A stretch of 64,000 bases of DNA from Desarmillaria ectypa (taxonomy: Eukaryota > Basidiomycota > Agaricomycetes > Agaricales > Physalacriaceae). Location of the stretch: NCBI GenBank assembly GCA_030407005.1, contig JAUDYN010000013.1, forward strand, positions 310,001 to 374,000, given 5' to 3'. Made by a program: the position numbers and the translations under genes. The number at the start of each line of letters is the position of its first letter. Positions within the stretch are counted from its first letter, which is position 1. Under the pieces are notes generated by a model that was not told the origin of the DNA, ran no database searches, and saw only the letters and a program-made list of their open reading frames with translations. This document shows, piece after piece, positions 34,200 to 44,935 of this stretch.

Positions 34200-35658
34200 T
34201 GATGTGCTTGGTAACGGCGAGTGACAAAAGAATTAGGGAATGGCAATGAACACCAATCACACTAAACCTCTTACTACTCTACACTTAATCACCAATATTG
34301 AATTCGGGCGGTTTCGAGTATGATGGAAGCACTCTGCAGACTTCAATAATCAAGTACAATTGTCTTTAAGACGTTTTATTCGTTACTAGTGAGTTTATAC
34401 AAAGTACTACTCGTACTAGTGGGGTGGGTAAGACACAATTAGATAAGAGTGACTTGGTTTGAGCTACTGCGCTCGTTCTGACTGAAATGGCTTCAGGCTG
34501 GTGGCGCTCTTGGCCCTATACTGCTTCCTACAAGTGATAAACACTTGACCAGTCACACTCTTGGCTGACTAGTGGCGCTCTTGGCCTAAGAATAAACTGA
34601 TGGCACTCTTGGCCCTATACTGCTTCCTACAAGTGATAAACACTTGACTAGCCGCACTCTTGGCTAACTAGTGGCACTCTTGGCCTAAGAATAAACTATA
34701 ACTCCGAGAACTTTGCTTGAACTAACTTCAAAACACTCCGGACCTTTGCAGGACACAACAGTGACTCTAATGGACTTCAATTCAATGCAATTCTATGGGC
34801 GACTTAGCGACTATTAATCACTTCGTCGAGGTTAAGCACAAAAGCCTTTAATTGGGGACACCAGTTACTACCAGTGAGGGCTCAACTGTGGGGATGGCTT
34901 GCCTGCTCTGCACAAGTGCCCATCCCACTACTTATATACTACTGAGGCAGAACTATAAATATCATCTGGGTATAGGATATATTGGTAAGGATTTCTTGGC
35001 TAGTCATGAATAATGGTGAATAATCACACAATAGTCGGTCTAGTCTGTTTTCTTTTCAAATATTCGGTCTAGAGACTCCACAGTTGGTCTTTCCGCACCC
35101 TTGGCACAACTACATGCCCTAGTAACGCGGTTATATGGATATCTGGATATTGGTGCCTGTAACAGCTATCCGATCATGATCGAGGGTGCAGTCCGGCTCC
35201 ACTAGCATCGATCATAAGAGATCTATATCGAAATAGTCGGATCTGGGCTCAAGGTTAATCCATTCCTAATTTATTTCTAAGTCCTGTTTCAAGATTGCCA
35301 TGTGACTAGTTATCCTGACTTAGGCGTTTATGCCCAGTCTGGGCTGCTAGTGACAGAACTTGACGAGATCTGTGTACTCTGCTCCTGGTTTTTGTGTGCT
35401 AGTAGCATCCTTCGTTTGCTAGTGGCTGTATTTCACTTAGTCCTGCTAGCATTCGAGTTACTAGTCTGGCCGGCTGGTAGATTTAACCCACTAATGGTGT
35501 TGCATCTAATTCCTGGCTCTACTAGTTGCTTACTGCTTTTAACTATCAGCTCGAAGCCTCAGCTATAGTCCTCTATGTATCAGTAGTATAGGATAGATGT
35601 GCAATAGTATTGTTACAAAATCGCAAAATCTAGGTGTGAATGCATAGACGGCATATCA
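34200..35658 (-). mobile_element. TGAT repeat inserted in Gypsy pol, TSD ACGA
   Basis: Starts TGATGTGCTTGG and ends GGCATATCA, 1459 bp. The duplication ACGA is at 34196-34199 and 35659-35662, and excision restores the pol frame exactly. It carries a tandem duplication of about 100 bp (about 34499-34697) absent from other copies and an intact 88-codon hydrophobic frame (35302-35568, plus strand). The strand given follows the TATATAAGTAG-like motif. No enzyme is encoded. Most likely a solo LTR of an unseen retrotransposon. Confidence 0.9.
34499..34697. repeat. Tandem duplication with repeated CTCTTGGC motif
   Basis: Two ~100-bp units, each running from TGGCRCTCTTGGCCCTATAC through AAACACTTGAC to CTTGGCCTAAGAATAAACT. 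CTCTTGGC occurs three times per unit. Confidence 0.85.
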
Positions 35659-37448
35659 ACGAGACGATCACGATCAGGGAAAAGAAGACAATAAAGACGT
35701 TGTCGTTCTATCCCCGGAACACTTCAGAGCATTGGTATTACCAACAACGGAAGAAAGGATCACGCGTATAAGAGACGCAACGAAGCAGAAGGAACAATGG
35801 GATCAAGGGATCGAGAAATCCCTTAACCATGAAAGAGGAATCACGCAGGAGAACGGAATCCTGTGGTACGACGGACGAGTCTATATCCCCAATGACTCGA
35901 TACTACGCGGTGAGATCATCGCCCAATTCCATGATCATATCACCGCAGGACATCCAGGAATAGCCAAGACCAAGGAGCTCATACTGTGTGAGTACTGGTG
36001 GCCAAAAATGAAGAAGGATGTGGAGTCTTACATCAAAGGATGCGAGACTTGTCAAAGGATGAAGAGTGACATGCAGGCCAAGGCTGCCCCCCTTCATCCC
36101 AACACAATTCCCGACACTCCCTGGACGCATATCTCAGTCAATATGGTCACCGGTCTCCCTGAGTCAGAAGGATTCGACGCTCTACTGGTCATTGTAGACC
36201 GTTTCTCCAAGAACATCCTCTTGATTCCATGCAATGAGGAGCTATCAGCAGAAGGATGGGCATTAATACTTCGCAACCAAGTATACACAAAACATGGAAT
36301 GCCGCAAGTGGTTATCTCTGACAGAGGACCCCAATTCGTCTCAGCATTCATGAAGGAACTCTATCGGATGCTGAACATCACTCAGAACGCATCTACAGCA
36401 TATCACCCGCAGACAGATGGACAGACAGAAAGAGTCAACCAGGAGGTCGAGAAATACCTCCGCATCTTTGTCAACCACAGACAGACTGACTGGGTAGCAT
36501 GGCTACCACTCGCCGAATTCGCCCATAACAACCGAGTTCATTTTGGCTATGGGCAAAAGTCCCTTCATGGTCTTATATGGACGAAACCCCCGACTCATTC
36601 CCGAGTCAATACAGAAAACCGGCTTCGCAAATCCTGCAGCCGTCGACTTCATGGAAACTATGGCCAAAGTCCATAAGGAGGTCCATGAAGCATTGGAAAA
36701 GGCCACGGCGCAAATGAAAGCACAATAAGACAAGAAGAAGCAGACTCAAAGAGAGTATCGAATTGGGGATAAGGTATGGCTGGACACCGCCAACCTTCAT
36801 CTCCCTCAACCAAAGAAAAAGCTCGACGACAAATGAACGGGACTGTTCGAGATCATCAAAAAGTCAGGAGCGGCAGCCTACAAGCTGAAGCTACCGCCCC
36901 ATTGGAAGATCCACCCCCGGTTCAATGAGAAGCTGCTGACTCCATACGTCGCACCCTCATTTGCGAACCAAGAACAACCACCGCCTCCTCCTCCAGACCT
37001 TGTCGATGGTCAAGAAGAATACGAAATCGAAGAAGTCTTGGATTCACACACCAGAAAGGTACAATCCAAGTGAGGACAACCATCTAGGGAAGTCACGGAC
37101 TACCTAGTCAAATGGAAAGGATGGACTCATGAGCACAACTCATGGGTTCGGGAGAATGAAATGACGAATGCTTTGGAAGCGATCCAAGAGTACCAGGCCA
37201 GCGTAAACCGCGCCGTATACACTCCAAAAATCGCAACCAGGAAAATAGTGGTCAAAATACTGGACCACGAATACTCGGAACATGGCGACGTAGCCTACCT
37301 CGCCAAAAGAAAAGATGGATGCGTCAAGTGGATTATCAATCCAGATGAAGAAATATGGAAAAACTTGATTGATCAGTACTGGATCAGTCAAATCGCAACA
37401 CAGTTTGACACCCCTTTGGAAGAACCTTAGCAGTCGGGATGACTGCTT

Positions 37449-37462
37449 TAACAAGGGGGTAA
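37449..37462 (+). promoter_or_regulatory. Polypurine tract of the near-complete element
   Basis: TAACAAGGGGGTAA directly before the 3' LTR. Confidence 0.85.
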
Positions 37463-37885
37463 TGTTACAATTTTTCCGTTATCTTATCTTATCCGAGTCA
37501 TATACATGACTCATCCATCTAATCTAGCCCAGAAACCGACTCGTATCCAGCTATTCGCCAGCTACCACCCTCGTTCTCACTGTCTGTCACCCCAGACACT
37601 TTCTATTGGTTCTATGATCCTCCTGGATCGTCCTACTTCGACACTGTTTGTGCATGGACCGTAGTGTTTCATCTAATTATAACGCCGTAGAAATACTATA
37701 TAAACAGAGTAAACTAGCCAGTTGTACTCTATCTCTTGTTTAAATTACAATCATACACTTCTTGTCTACACAAGACTGAAGGCTCCTTGGCTTACATCTC
37801 TCAATTGGGTGATCATTTGAACGCATAACGGCCCAGAGGGATCAGCTGACTGCCCCAAGTCACATGTCCAAGTCGGCACCTAACA
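37463..37885 (+). repeat. 3' LTR of the near-complete Gypsy-A element
   Basis: TGTTACAATTTTTCC ... GGCACCTAACA, 423 bp, the same length as the 5' LTR. Confidence 0.95.
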
Positions 37886-37971
37886 TCATCTCAAGAACTT
37901 AGTCTTCTAACTTCCTCATGATAAGTGTCTTGTGACTCATTGAGTGACTGTACAAATGCAATACAGCCCAG

Positions 37972-39196
37972 TGATATGCTTGGTTATGGCAAGTGATAAA
38001 AGAATTAGGGAATGGCAATGAAGACTAATCACACTAAACCTCTTACTACTCTACACTTAATCAGCAATATATTGAATTTGGGCAGTTTCAAGTACAATGG
38101 AAGCACTCTGCAGACTTCAATAATCAAGTAAGGTGGTTTTAAATTTTATTTGTTACTAGTGAGTTATGCAAAGTCTGAAACTGCTTCAAACTGGTGGCAC
38201 TCTTGGCCCTATACTGCTTCCTACAAGTGATAAACACTTGACCAGCCACACTCTTGGCCTAAGAATAATACTATAACTCTGAGAACTTTGCTTGAACTAA
38301 CTTCAAAACACTCTGGACCTTTGCAGAAAGAGTGACTCTAAGGAACTTCAATTCAATGCAATACTATGGGTGACTTAGCAACTATTAATTACTTCATCAA
38401 GGTTAAGCACAAAAGCCTTTAGTTGGGAACACCAGTTACTACCAGTGAGGGCTCAACTGTGGGGATGGCTTGCCTGCTCTGCACAAGTGCCCATCCCACT
38501 ACTTATATACTACTGAGGCAGAACTATAAATATCATCTGGGTATAGGATATATTGGTAAGGATTTCTTGGCTAGTCACGAATAATGGTGAATAATCACAC
38601 AATAGTTGGTCTAGTCTGTTTTCTTTTCAAATATTCAGTCTAGAGACTCCTCAGTTGGTCTTTCCGCACCCTTGGCCCAACTACATGCCCTAGTAATGCA
38701 GTTATATGGATATCCGGATATTGGTGCCTGTAACAGCTATCTGATCATGATCAAGGGTGCAGTCCAGCTACACTAGTACTGATCATAAGAGATCTATATC
38801 ACAATAGTTGGATCTGGGCTCAAGGTTAATCCATTCCTAATTTATTTCTAAGTCCTGTTTCAAGATTGCCATGTGACTAGTTGTCCTGACTTAGGCATTT
38901 ATGTCCAGTCCAGTTTGCTAGTGACAGAACTTGATGAGATATGTGTACTCTGCTTCTGGTTTTGGTGTGCTAGTAGCATCCTTCATTTGCTAGTGGCTGT
39001 ATTTCACTTAGTCCTGCTAGCATTCGAGTTACTAGTGTTGCATCTAAGTCCTGGCTCTACTAGTTGCTTACTGCTTTTAACTATCAGCTCGAAGCCTCAG
39101 CTATAGTCCTCTATGTATCAGTAGTATAGGATAGATGTGCAATAGTATTGTTACAAAATCGCAAAATCTAGGTGTGAATGCATAGACAGCGTATCA
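37972..39196 (-). mobile_element. TGAT repeat inserted in a Gypsy LTR, TSD CCAG
   Basis: Starts TGATATGCTTGG, ends AGCGTATCA, 1225 bp. CCAG is present on both sides (37968-37971 and 39197-39200). An internal hydrophobic frame (38873-39106) is retained with an 11-codon in-frame deletion relative to the 88-codon version. Confidence 0.92.
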
Positions 39197-39208
39197 CCAG
39201 GTCTAACA

Positions 39209-39514
39209 TTATAGGGCACCCATGACACTTCTCTTGTCAATGATATTGTATTTGCCTAAAAATCCAGATAAATTGATGTATTTCCACATACAAGTCAATG
39301 CAAAGGTCTTAAGGTATAAAAGTCCATCAGGGATACTTACAGTGGTATTTGATGGCGAGGAGACTGGCAGCGGGTAATGTCAGAGTTTCGTTCTGCAACC
39401 GAAAGGGAGAGAGCTGAGGTGTGCCTTGCAGTCGCACCCATTGCACCACGGCCGACTGCATTCAGGTTACAGTGCATCTTCTTCGACTCTTTTCTCTTTC
39501 ACCATACTCACATA
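39209..39514. other. Start of host island, no gene seen
   Basis: About 300 bp between the nested LTR end and the YEATS relic. CpG is present again. No recognisable coding sequence. Confidence 0.4.
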
Positions 39515-39899
39515 ATCATATTTGGGGTCTCAGCATCTTCAGGACAATAATATATGGAAACACTGCGACACTTTTGTCTCCAGAGGAACAGGCAGCATTT
39601 GACCCTAACTGTCATGAACACACTCATCGCTGGACAGTCACTATTTGTAGCGCTGCATCCGCTCCAGATCAAGATATTGTTGGGTGTGCAGACGCATACC
39701 CTCAATCGCTGAAAGATAAGGAGGTGACAGAGACACCCTTCTTTGGCCAGGAGGTGGAGAAGAAAGATGCGGACTGAGTTGAACTGCTGAAAAAGATGAT
39801 TGTAGCAGAGCAGGAGCAGCTGAGGAATATTTTGATTGCGAAAGAGAAAGAGCTGCAAGGGCTGCGGAAGCTGGTGGGTAACACATTGTGGTACATATA
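39515..39899 (+). pseudogene. YEATS-domain protein (YAF9/GAS41-like) relic
   Basis: The intact family reads acetylated histone tails in the NuA4 and SWR1 chromatin complexes. Here IWGLSIFRTIIYGNTATLL matches the first beta strands of YEATS, and HTHRWTV (39619-39639) is the signature loop. SAASAPDQDIVG follows as in fungal Yaf9. After GCAD the sequence jumps to AYPQSLKDKEVTETPF, so the stretch with IKRVTFKLH is missing. It then jumps to a C-terminal coiled coil (EVEKKDAD, TGA 39775-39777, VELLKKMIVAEQEQLRNIL...AKEKELQGLRKLV). Two internal deletions and a stop make it a pseudogene or partial copy. There is no start codon at the expected place. Confidence 0.8.
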
Positions 39900-41272
39900 G
39901 CGTAATGATCATAATGTGTAGCAAATAGCCTTATAAAATATGACATATATAGCATTTAATTTTGGTCCTTGTTTCTCTGCCCAGCATGTATAACCTTCCG
40001 TAAAACAGTTGCTTGAAACATACATTCTTCCATTATCACAGAAACTTCCACGTCAGACGGACGTGGGGAATCCTAATCATCACCCTCCACTACACGTTCT
40101 TCAAATCCGACGTTCCGCGGACCGGGAAAGCTCTCGAAAGGGCAGGCTAAGTGTCGAGCAACATCCAATAGGCATAGGTTCACCTAATGGGTGTTACGGG
40201 AACTCTGAATCACCACAGACAAGAATAATGGCACGTCCGCCGCAAGTCAAACGGGAGCCTATCGATGTCGTGAATGGTGTCTGAGGTGTCGGCGAGAGCT
40301 GCTTAGCTAAATGACGTAGAATATGACGAACAAAGCCCTCAAACTCAAGTTTAAAGACTCCGTGGCATTGTTGCGTTGTTGAAAATAAGCGTAGTATGGA
40401 CGATGTACGAGCTAAGTACAACTCGAATATAGTCTATGATATGAAGGATAGCGAAGAGAGTTGTAAGTTCAATTACCTACGAGGGAACCCGGGTAGGTTT
40501 AGCAAGCGCTAGATGTAGCTAGAAATGTCCAACAAGCGCTAGGCGTAGTCGAACTTAATCACTCAAGGTTCACACGAAGTAGTGGAGTTTAACAAGTAGA
40601 TTTCGATGTCCTTTCAGGCAGTTTCGTACAGTTTAAGTACTATGGCATTATTCTAGAACTTACTAGAGGAAATTTAGAGAAGAAACGTCGAGAAATTTCC
40701 TACGCTACGTCGAAATGAAAAGAAGGGTAAGGAAAGTGAAGGCTAAATATAGAAACCGGTAAATATCCATAACATACGTGCACCGGGATCGCAAGTGCCG
40801 AAAGTGGGTCACTGGGATTTAAATGCGGATTTCAAAGTGTGATACCTGTAAATATCGTACAGGATACCAATGAAAACATCGGAGCAACCCAAATACCGAG
40901 AGCTGTCATACGATTGTTCTATTTTACTGAGTCGCTGCCTTCTTTTACTGATAAGTTAGGTAACGAACGGAAGCCAAGCCAATGGAAAATGGAGAAGAAA
41001 CACAAGCAGGGCCGGAGAGAAGTTCCGATATCTGGACCCCCGTAATGGTAGTCCGTGGCTGTTACAGTACATCGGCAGATTACTCATGGATATTGACAGT
41101 GTCGCCAATCCGCTCTTCCTCCCTGCGTCTACTATCCAATCATAAGGCTACGGCACCATGGTCCGCCTCAAAGTCTTTATCCTAATGGCTGGTACCTACC
41201 CACATGCACGGATGCCGGCTATGGAAGACCGCCTTCCATTAGCAATAAGCCAGGTGGCAATAAAATTGGGCC
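39900..41272. other. Intergenic DNA upstream of the beta-glucosidase gene
   Basis: Host-like CpG content. A short frame at 40009-40284 has no recognisable domain. Two near-identical 18-mers (AGCAAGCGCTAGATGTAG near 40500, AACAAGCGCTAGGCGTAG near 40532) lie 30 bp apart. Confidence 0.4.
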
Positions 41273-41280
41273 TTATATAT
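41273..41280 (+). promoter_or_regulatory. TATA-like element of the GH3 gene
   Basis: TTATATAT about 75 nt upstream of the proposed ATG at 41352. Confidence 0.4.
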
Positions 41281-41351
41281 TGTAGTAAGGCTATCATGAT
41301 GTGCGTGCTTCTTCAAATCGCGTGTTGTCCTACCTTTCGCCAACACTATCT

Positions 41352-44300
41352 ATGCTGTGGCCTCGTTTTCTGCAAGCTCTGCATGTGTCGTGCCTGTTAT
41401 GCTGGTTAATCGTTGGCGGCGTCCAGGCATTCACACAACGTACTTATCGCATCCTTATCTCCGTGTTGCATTGTTTCTCATAACTGAACGTCCAGGTTCT
41501 TGGGAAGAAGCATATTCTCTCGCAAATGAGACCGTCCAACAGTTGACACTGGACGAAAAGCTAGGGTTGGTCATTGGAGTAGGGCAATTCGACAGTACGT
41601 TTTGATTCAGTTTTCGCCACTTTGGAGGATCCTCTTTTAATGTATTTATAGGTCGGTGTGTAGGAAGTATTACGCCCCCCAGCCGTTCAATAACGCTATC
41701 ATCGACAAACCTTACTATCCCGCCGATATGTTTTCATGACGGCCCCGCTGGCCTACGGCTTGTTAAGGAGGTTACCGGATTTCCAACTGGTATTAATACC
41801 GCAAGTACTTTTAGCCGTCGTCTCATGCGAGCAAGAGGCGTGGCACTCGCTGAAGAATTCAGAGGCAAGGGCGTTCAGTAAGAATAAAGTTCCCACATTT
41901 TCGCCGATCCTTATTAACGCGTCTTAGCGTCTTTCTCGGTCCGGCTATGGATATTGTGAGAACGAAACATATTGTCTCTGTATTCTAAGTACTTATGGCT
42001 TACGAAAATTAGATGAGAAACCCCAAAGCTGGGCGGGGATGGGAGAGGTGATATACCCTGCTCTTGCATTACTAGCGCTGCGTGTCCTGACAAATGGTGT
42101 CCCGATTTCTAGCGCTGGCCCTGACCCATACCTGAGTGGTGAATTTGCATACGAAACGATAGTCGGCGTCCAGAGCATAGGTGTTCAGGCCTGTGCGAAG
42201 CATTTCATAGCCAATAATCAAGAGCATTGGAGGTACGGGTGATAGAATTTTCGCGTCGATCTTCTCTTGACATTTGTTTTTCAGGCATGACATTCTTTTT
42301 TTCTTCTATGACTTCCTATAAAAACAAATTCTAGGTACAATCTAAGCGCAGATGTGGACGATAGGACCCTCCATGAAATATACTGGTGGCCTTTCATGCG
42401 CAGCATCGACGTAGGTGCCTCAGTCCACTATTTCTATATGCTCGTGAACAGGAAATATTTTCTAGGCTGATGTCGCTTCCATCATGTGTGCGTATAATCG
42501 GTTGAACCAAACATCGTCTTGTCATAATGAGGCTCTTATTGGCTCAAATGGGTTGCTAAGACAAGGTGGATTCCAAGGTAAGTGCTCCGAACCGTCCAGA
42601 GCGTTTACCGTGGCCTCAGGCGTAGCATCACAGGTTACGCTGTATCGGATTGGGGTGCTACGCATGACTCCGCCAGCGATAATGCGAACGCAGGGTTAGA
42701 CATGGAACAACCAGAAGACTACCTCGGGATAGGTAATTATTAATACGCTACCATAGTTAACCGGGGATACTTTCTTAACTTATAGTTTACTCGCCCATTA
42801 GGTGGCGCCGTATACAGCTATGGAGGCCTGAAAAGCGCTGTGAACAACGGAAGTGTTTCCGTCACCGTGAGATTTTGCCTCTCTAGTCCAATATTTTCGT
42901 ATTAATTAATTATTTTGCCGTCAGACACTCAATGAAATGGTTGTCCGAGTACTCGCTCCCTTCCTTCATCTCGGCCAGGATTCCGTGAGTTGGTCGAAAT
43001 CGCTCGTTCCTGCCGTACACTCAGACCTCCTGTGCACAGGACTATCCAGATGTCAATTTCAATGTTCAAAAGCCTGACGGATCTGGTGGCCTGAACCTGG
43101 GCATCTCAGTTCGGTCGGAAGCCCATACTGCTCTGACACGAGAAATTGGGGCCGCTTCTGCCGTCTTACTCAAGAATAACCGAACTACTACCACTGGTAT
43201 GTTTAGGCTGTGCCGCGTGCTACCGTATGTTGATGTGTTGATTCTGTGCGGAGGGTCCGCTTCAGGGGTGACCGTAAGAGGCCTTCCCGTGGCGCAAGAA
43301 AGGGTCAAGACAATCGCTATAGTTGGCCAGGATGCCAAGATGCCAAACATGACTTGTAATGACGTGGGGGAGTGTAACGATGGAACGATGAGTGCTGGGT
43401 ATGTGCCCATTCATAGAATTGATTTTCTCATCTAAGATGCATTGAAAGCTGGGGCTCTGGTACCATCTCGTTGCAATACATTATCCCGCCAATTGATGCT
43501 ATTACCAAATTCGTTGGCAATTCGACAACAATAACTTCGTCCTTGTCGAATGATTTATCCACTGGTCCTGCTGCCGCGAACGGGAAGGATCTGGCCATTG
43601 TATTTGTAAACGCGTCAGTTCGATTTTCTCGTATTGTGGGATTGTCACTCAACTCGGGTTGACATAGAATGAGTGGCGAACTCCAGGCTTTTGAACTTGT
43701 GAATGGTAATATGGGTGATAGGAATGATTTGGACCTCTGGTACAACGGCAGCAGTCTCGTAAGTACAGAGGCGGTGATCTTATTTGGGCTTGTTCTAAAT
43801 TGCGCTCTTTATCTTAAGGTTGAAGCTGTTGCAGCCGTTTGTAACAATACCGTTGTGGTTGTGCATTCGGTTGGACCGGTCTATATGGACTGGAGTATGC
43901 ACGTTAACATATCGGCTGTGATATACGCTGGTGCTCCTGGTGAACAGACTGGACCCAGTATTGTTGATATTATATGGGGAGCCGTTAATCCTAGTGGACG
44001 ACTCCCCTTCTCCATTGCATATGTGAGGAATGACAGAGACTTCTTTTCGAAAGGCACTGATTCGTGTACTTGATAGAATGAAGACGCGTATGGCACCGAA
44101 ATTGTATATGGCAATGTGAGCTCTCCCACCGTATGTCCTTATCTCTTGTGCTTTTCATTTTTGCGTAACTCACGACTGCCTTCTTTAGATCACCTACGAC
44201 GAGAAGCTGCTCCTCGATTACCATTACATGGATAAACAGGGAATCACGCCTCAATTTGAATTTGGCTTTGGTTTGTCATTCACAACCTTCTCATACTCGT

Positions 44301-44666
44301 CTCTTTCCATTACTTCCTCTGGAAGTTCCAAAGTGATATCATTCAATATTGCCAATACCGGGACTTTTGATGGGACCGAGATTCCACAGATGTACCTTGG
44401 TTTACCTGATAGCGCCGGCGAGCCTCAAAAGGTGCTAAGGGGATTTGATGAAGTTGTTCTAGCATCAGGGGAGATAAGCATCGTGAACATGACCATCTCC
44501 CAGAAGGAAATGAGGTGAGGTGTCATTACATGAAGATGTTTCATTGTTGACTGTATCATTTAGTATATGGGATGTTTCGAGTCAATCATGGGTGAAACCC
44601 TTGGGCATATTTACAGTGTATGTTGGAGCCTCTATCAAGGACATTCGTTTAACAGGGTCCTTTTGA
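41352..44666 (+). CDS. Secreted GH3 beta-glucosidase, 19 exons
   Basis: Hydrolyses cellobiose and other beta-glucosides outside the cell (plant-wall breakdown). Exons: 41352-41439, 41496-41594, 41652-41877, 41928-41955, 42013-42047, 42113-42232, 42335-42410, 42466-42577, 42634-42732, 42802-42866, 42925-42984, 43040-43196, 43266-43398, 43449-43613, 43668-43758, 43819-44022, 44077-44130, 44189-44514, 44564-44666. All 18 introns are GT-AG, 49-102 nt, and every junction keeps phase, giving 746 residues with no internal stop. A signal peptide lies at the N-terminus (MLWPRFLQALHV...). Landmarks: ICFHDGPAGLRLVK, GPDPYLSGE, KHFIANNQEHWR, the nucleophile motif VSDWGATHDSASDN, IVGQDAKMPN, GAPGEQTGPSIVD and the C-terminal fibronectin-III-like FEFGFGLSFTTFSYS ... 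VGASIKDIRLTGSF. An alternative ATG at 41301 would add 17 residues and weaken the signal peptide. Confidence 0.93.
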
Positions 44667-44935
44667 CATGGATGTTTCTGTGATCATGGTGGAACTGGGA
44701 ACTGGAATCTCTCGTCCTTCACTCTAAACAGTAGAAGCAGTTTTTTATTCTTGCTGAAAAAAGACATTTATATTATATATAGCAGTCATTTTTTCATACT
44801 CACTGTGTATTCCTTTTGATGACTAGGACTTCACACCATCATCATTGAAGAGGCTCTGTGCATGCCAAGTTAGAAATATGATAGTGTAGAAACACTAACA
44901 CATCCATAAATCCTCAGTAAGTTCAGGGGGAGATG
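44667..44935. other. GH3 3' flank and TE boundary
   Basis: AT-rich. GTTCAGGGGGAGA (about 44921-44933) resembles a copia-type polypurine tract before the LTR-like segment. Confidence 0.35.

Larger units (their letters stand above)
31171..37430 (+). pseudogene. Pol polyprotein of the near-complete Gypsy-A element
   Basis: One frame, -1 to gag, runs from the frameshift site to 36540, allowing TGA at 32406 and 33513 and removal of the TGAT insertion with one ACGA. Domains: linker to about 32260; protease DSGCTGSSIN (about 32377); RT with YLDD at 33435-33446; RNase H 33850-34190; integrase from 35750; chromodomain about 37010-37190; C-terminal tail to TAG 37430. Damage: an RNase H in-frame 30-nt deletion, an integrase Asp-to-Asn at 36140-36142, a one-base insertion near 36540, and stops at 36726, 36834 and 37072. 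Not functional. Confidence 0.9.
27999..37885 (+). mobile_element. Near-complete chromovirus Ty3/Gypsy element (family A), TSD TCATC
   Basis: Two 423-bp LTRs (27999-28421 and 37463-37885) flank gag and pol in the order gag, PR, RT, RNase H, IN, chromodomain. The 5-bp duplication TCATC is at 27994-27998 and 37886-37890. The LTRs differ at about a dozen positions by eye, all transitions and many at CpG. The element was hit by a TGAT repeat (34200-35658). It carries TGA stops at CGA positions, an integrase active-site change, an RNase H deletion and frameshifts, so it is no longer autonomous. It keeps far more CpG than the other copies and so is the youngest here. Confidence 0.95.
27673..39208 (+). 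repeat. Gypsy-B 3' LTR split by two insertions
   Basis: The LTR is found in three blocks: 27673-27998 (TGTTATGATTTCATC..., TATA GTATATAAGTAGGA at about 27903), 37886-37971 (TCATCTCAAGAACTT ... CAGCCCAG) and 39197-39208 (CCAGGTCTAACA). Removing the Gypsy-A element (27999-37885 plus one TCATC) and the TGAT copy (37972-39196 plus one CCAG) restores an LTR of about 415 bp that aligns with 46480-46931. The segment AGCTTTGAGCTAA (27939-27951) is the exact complement of the primer site at 46933-46945. Confidence 0.9.
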
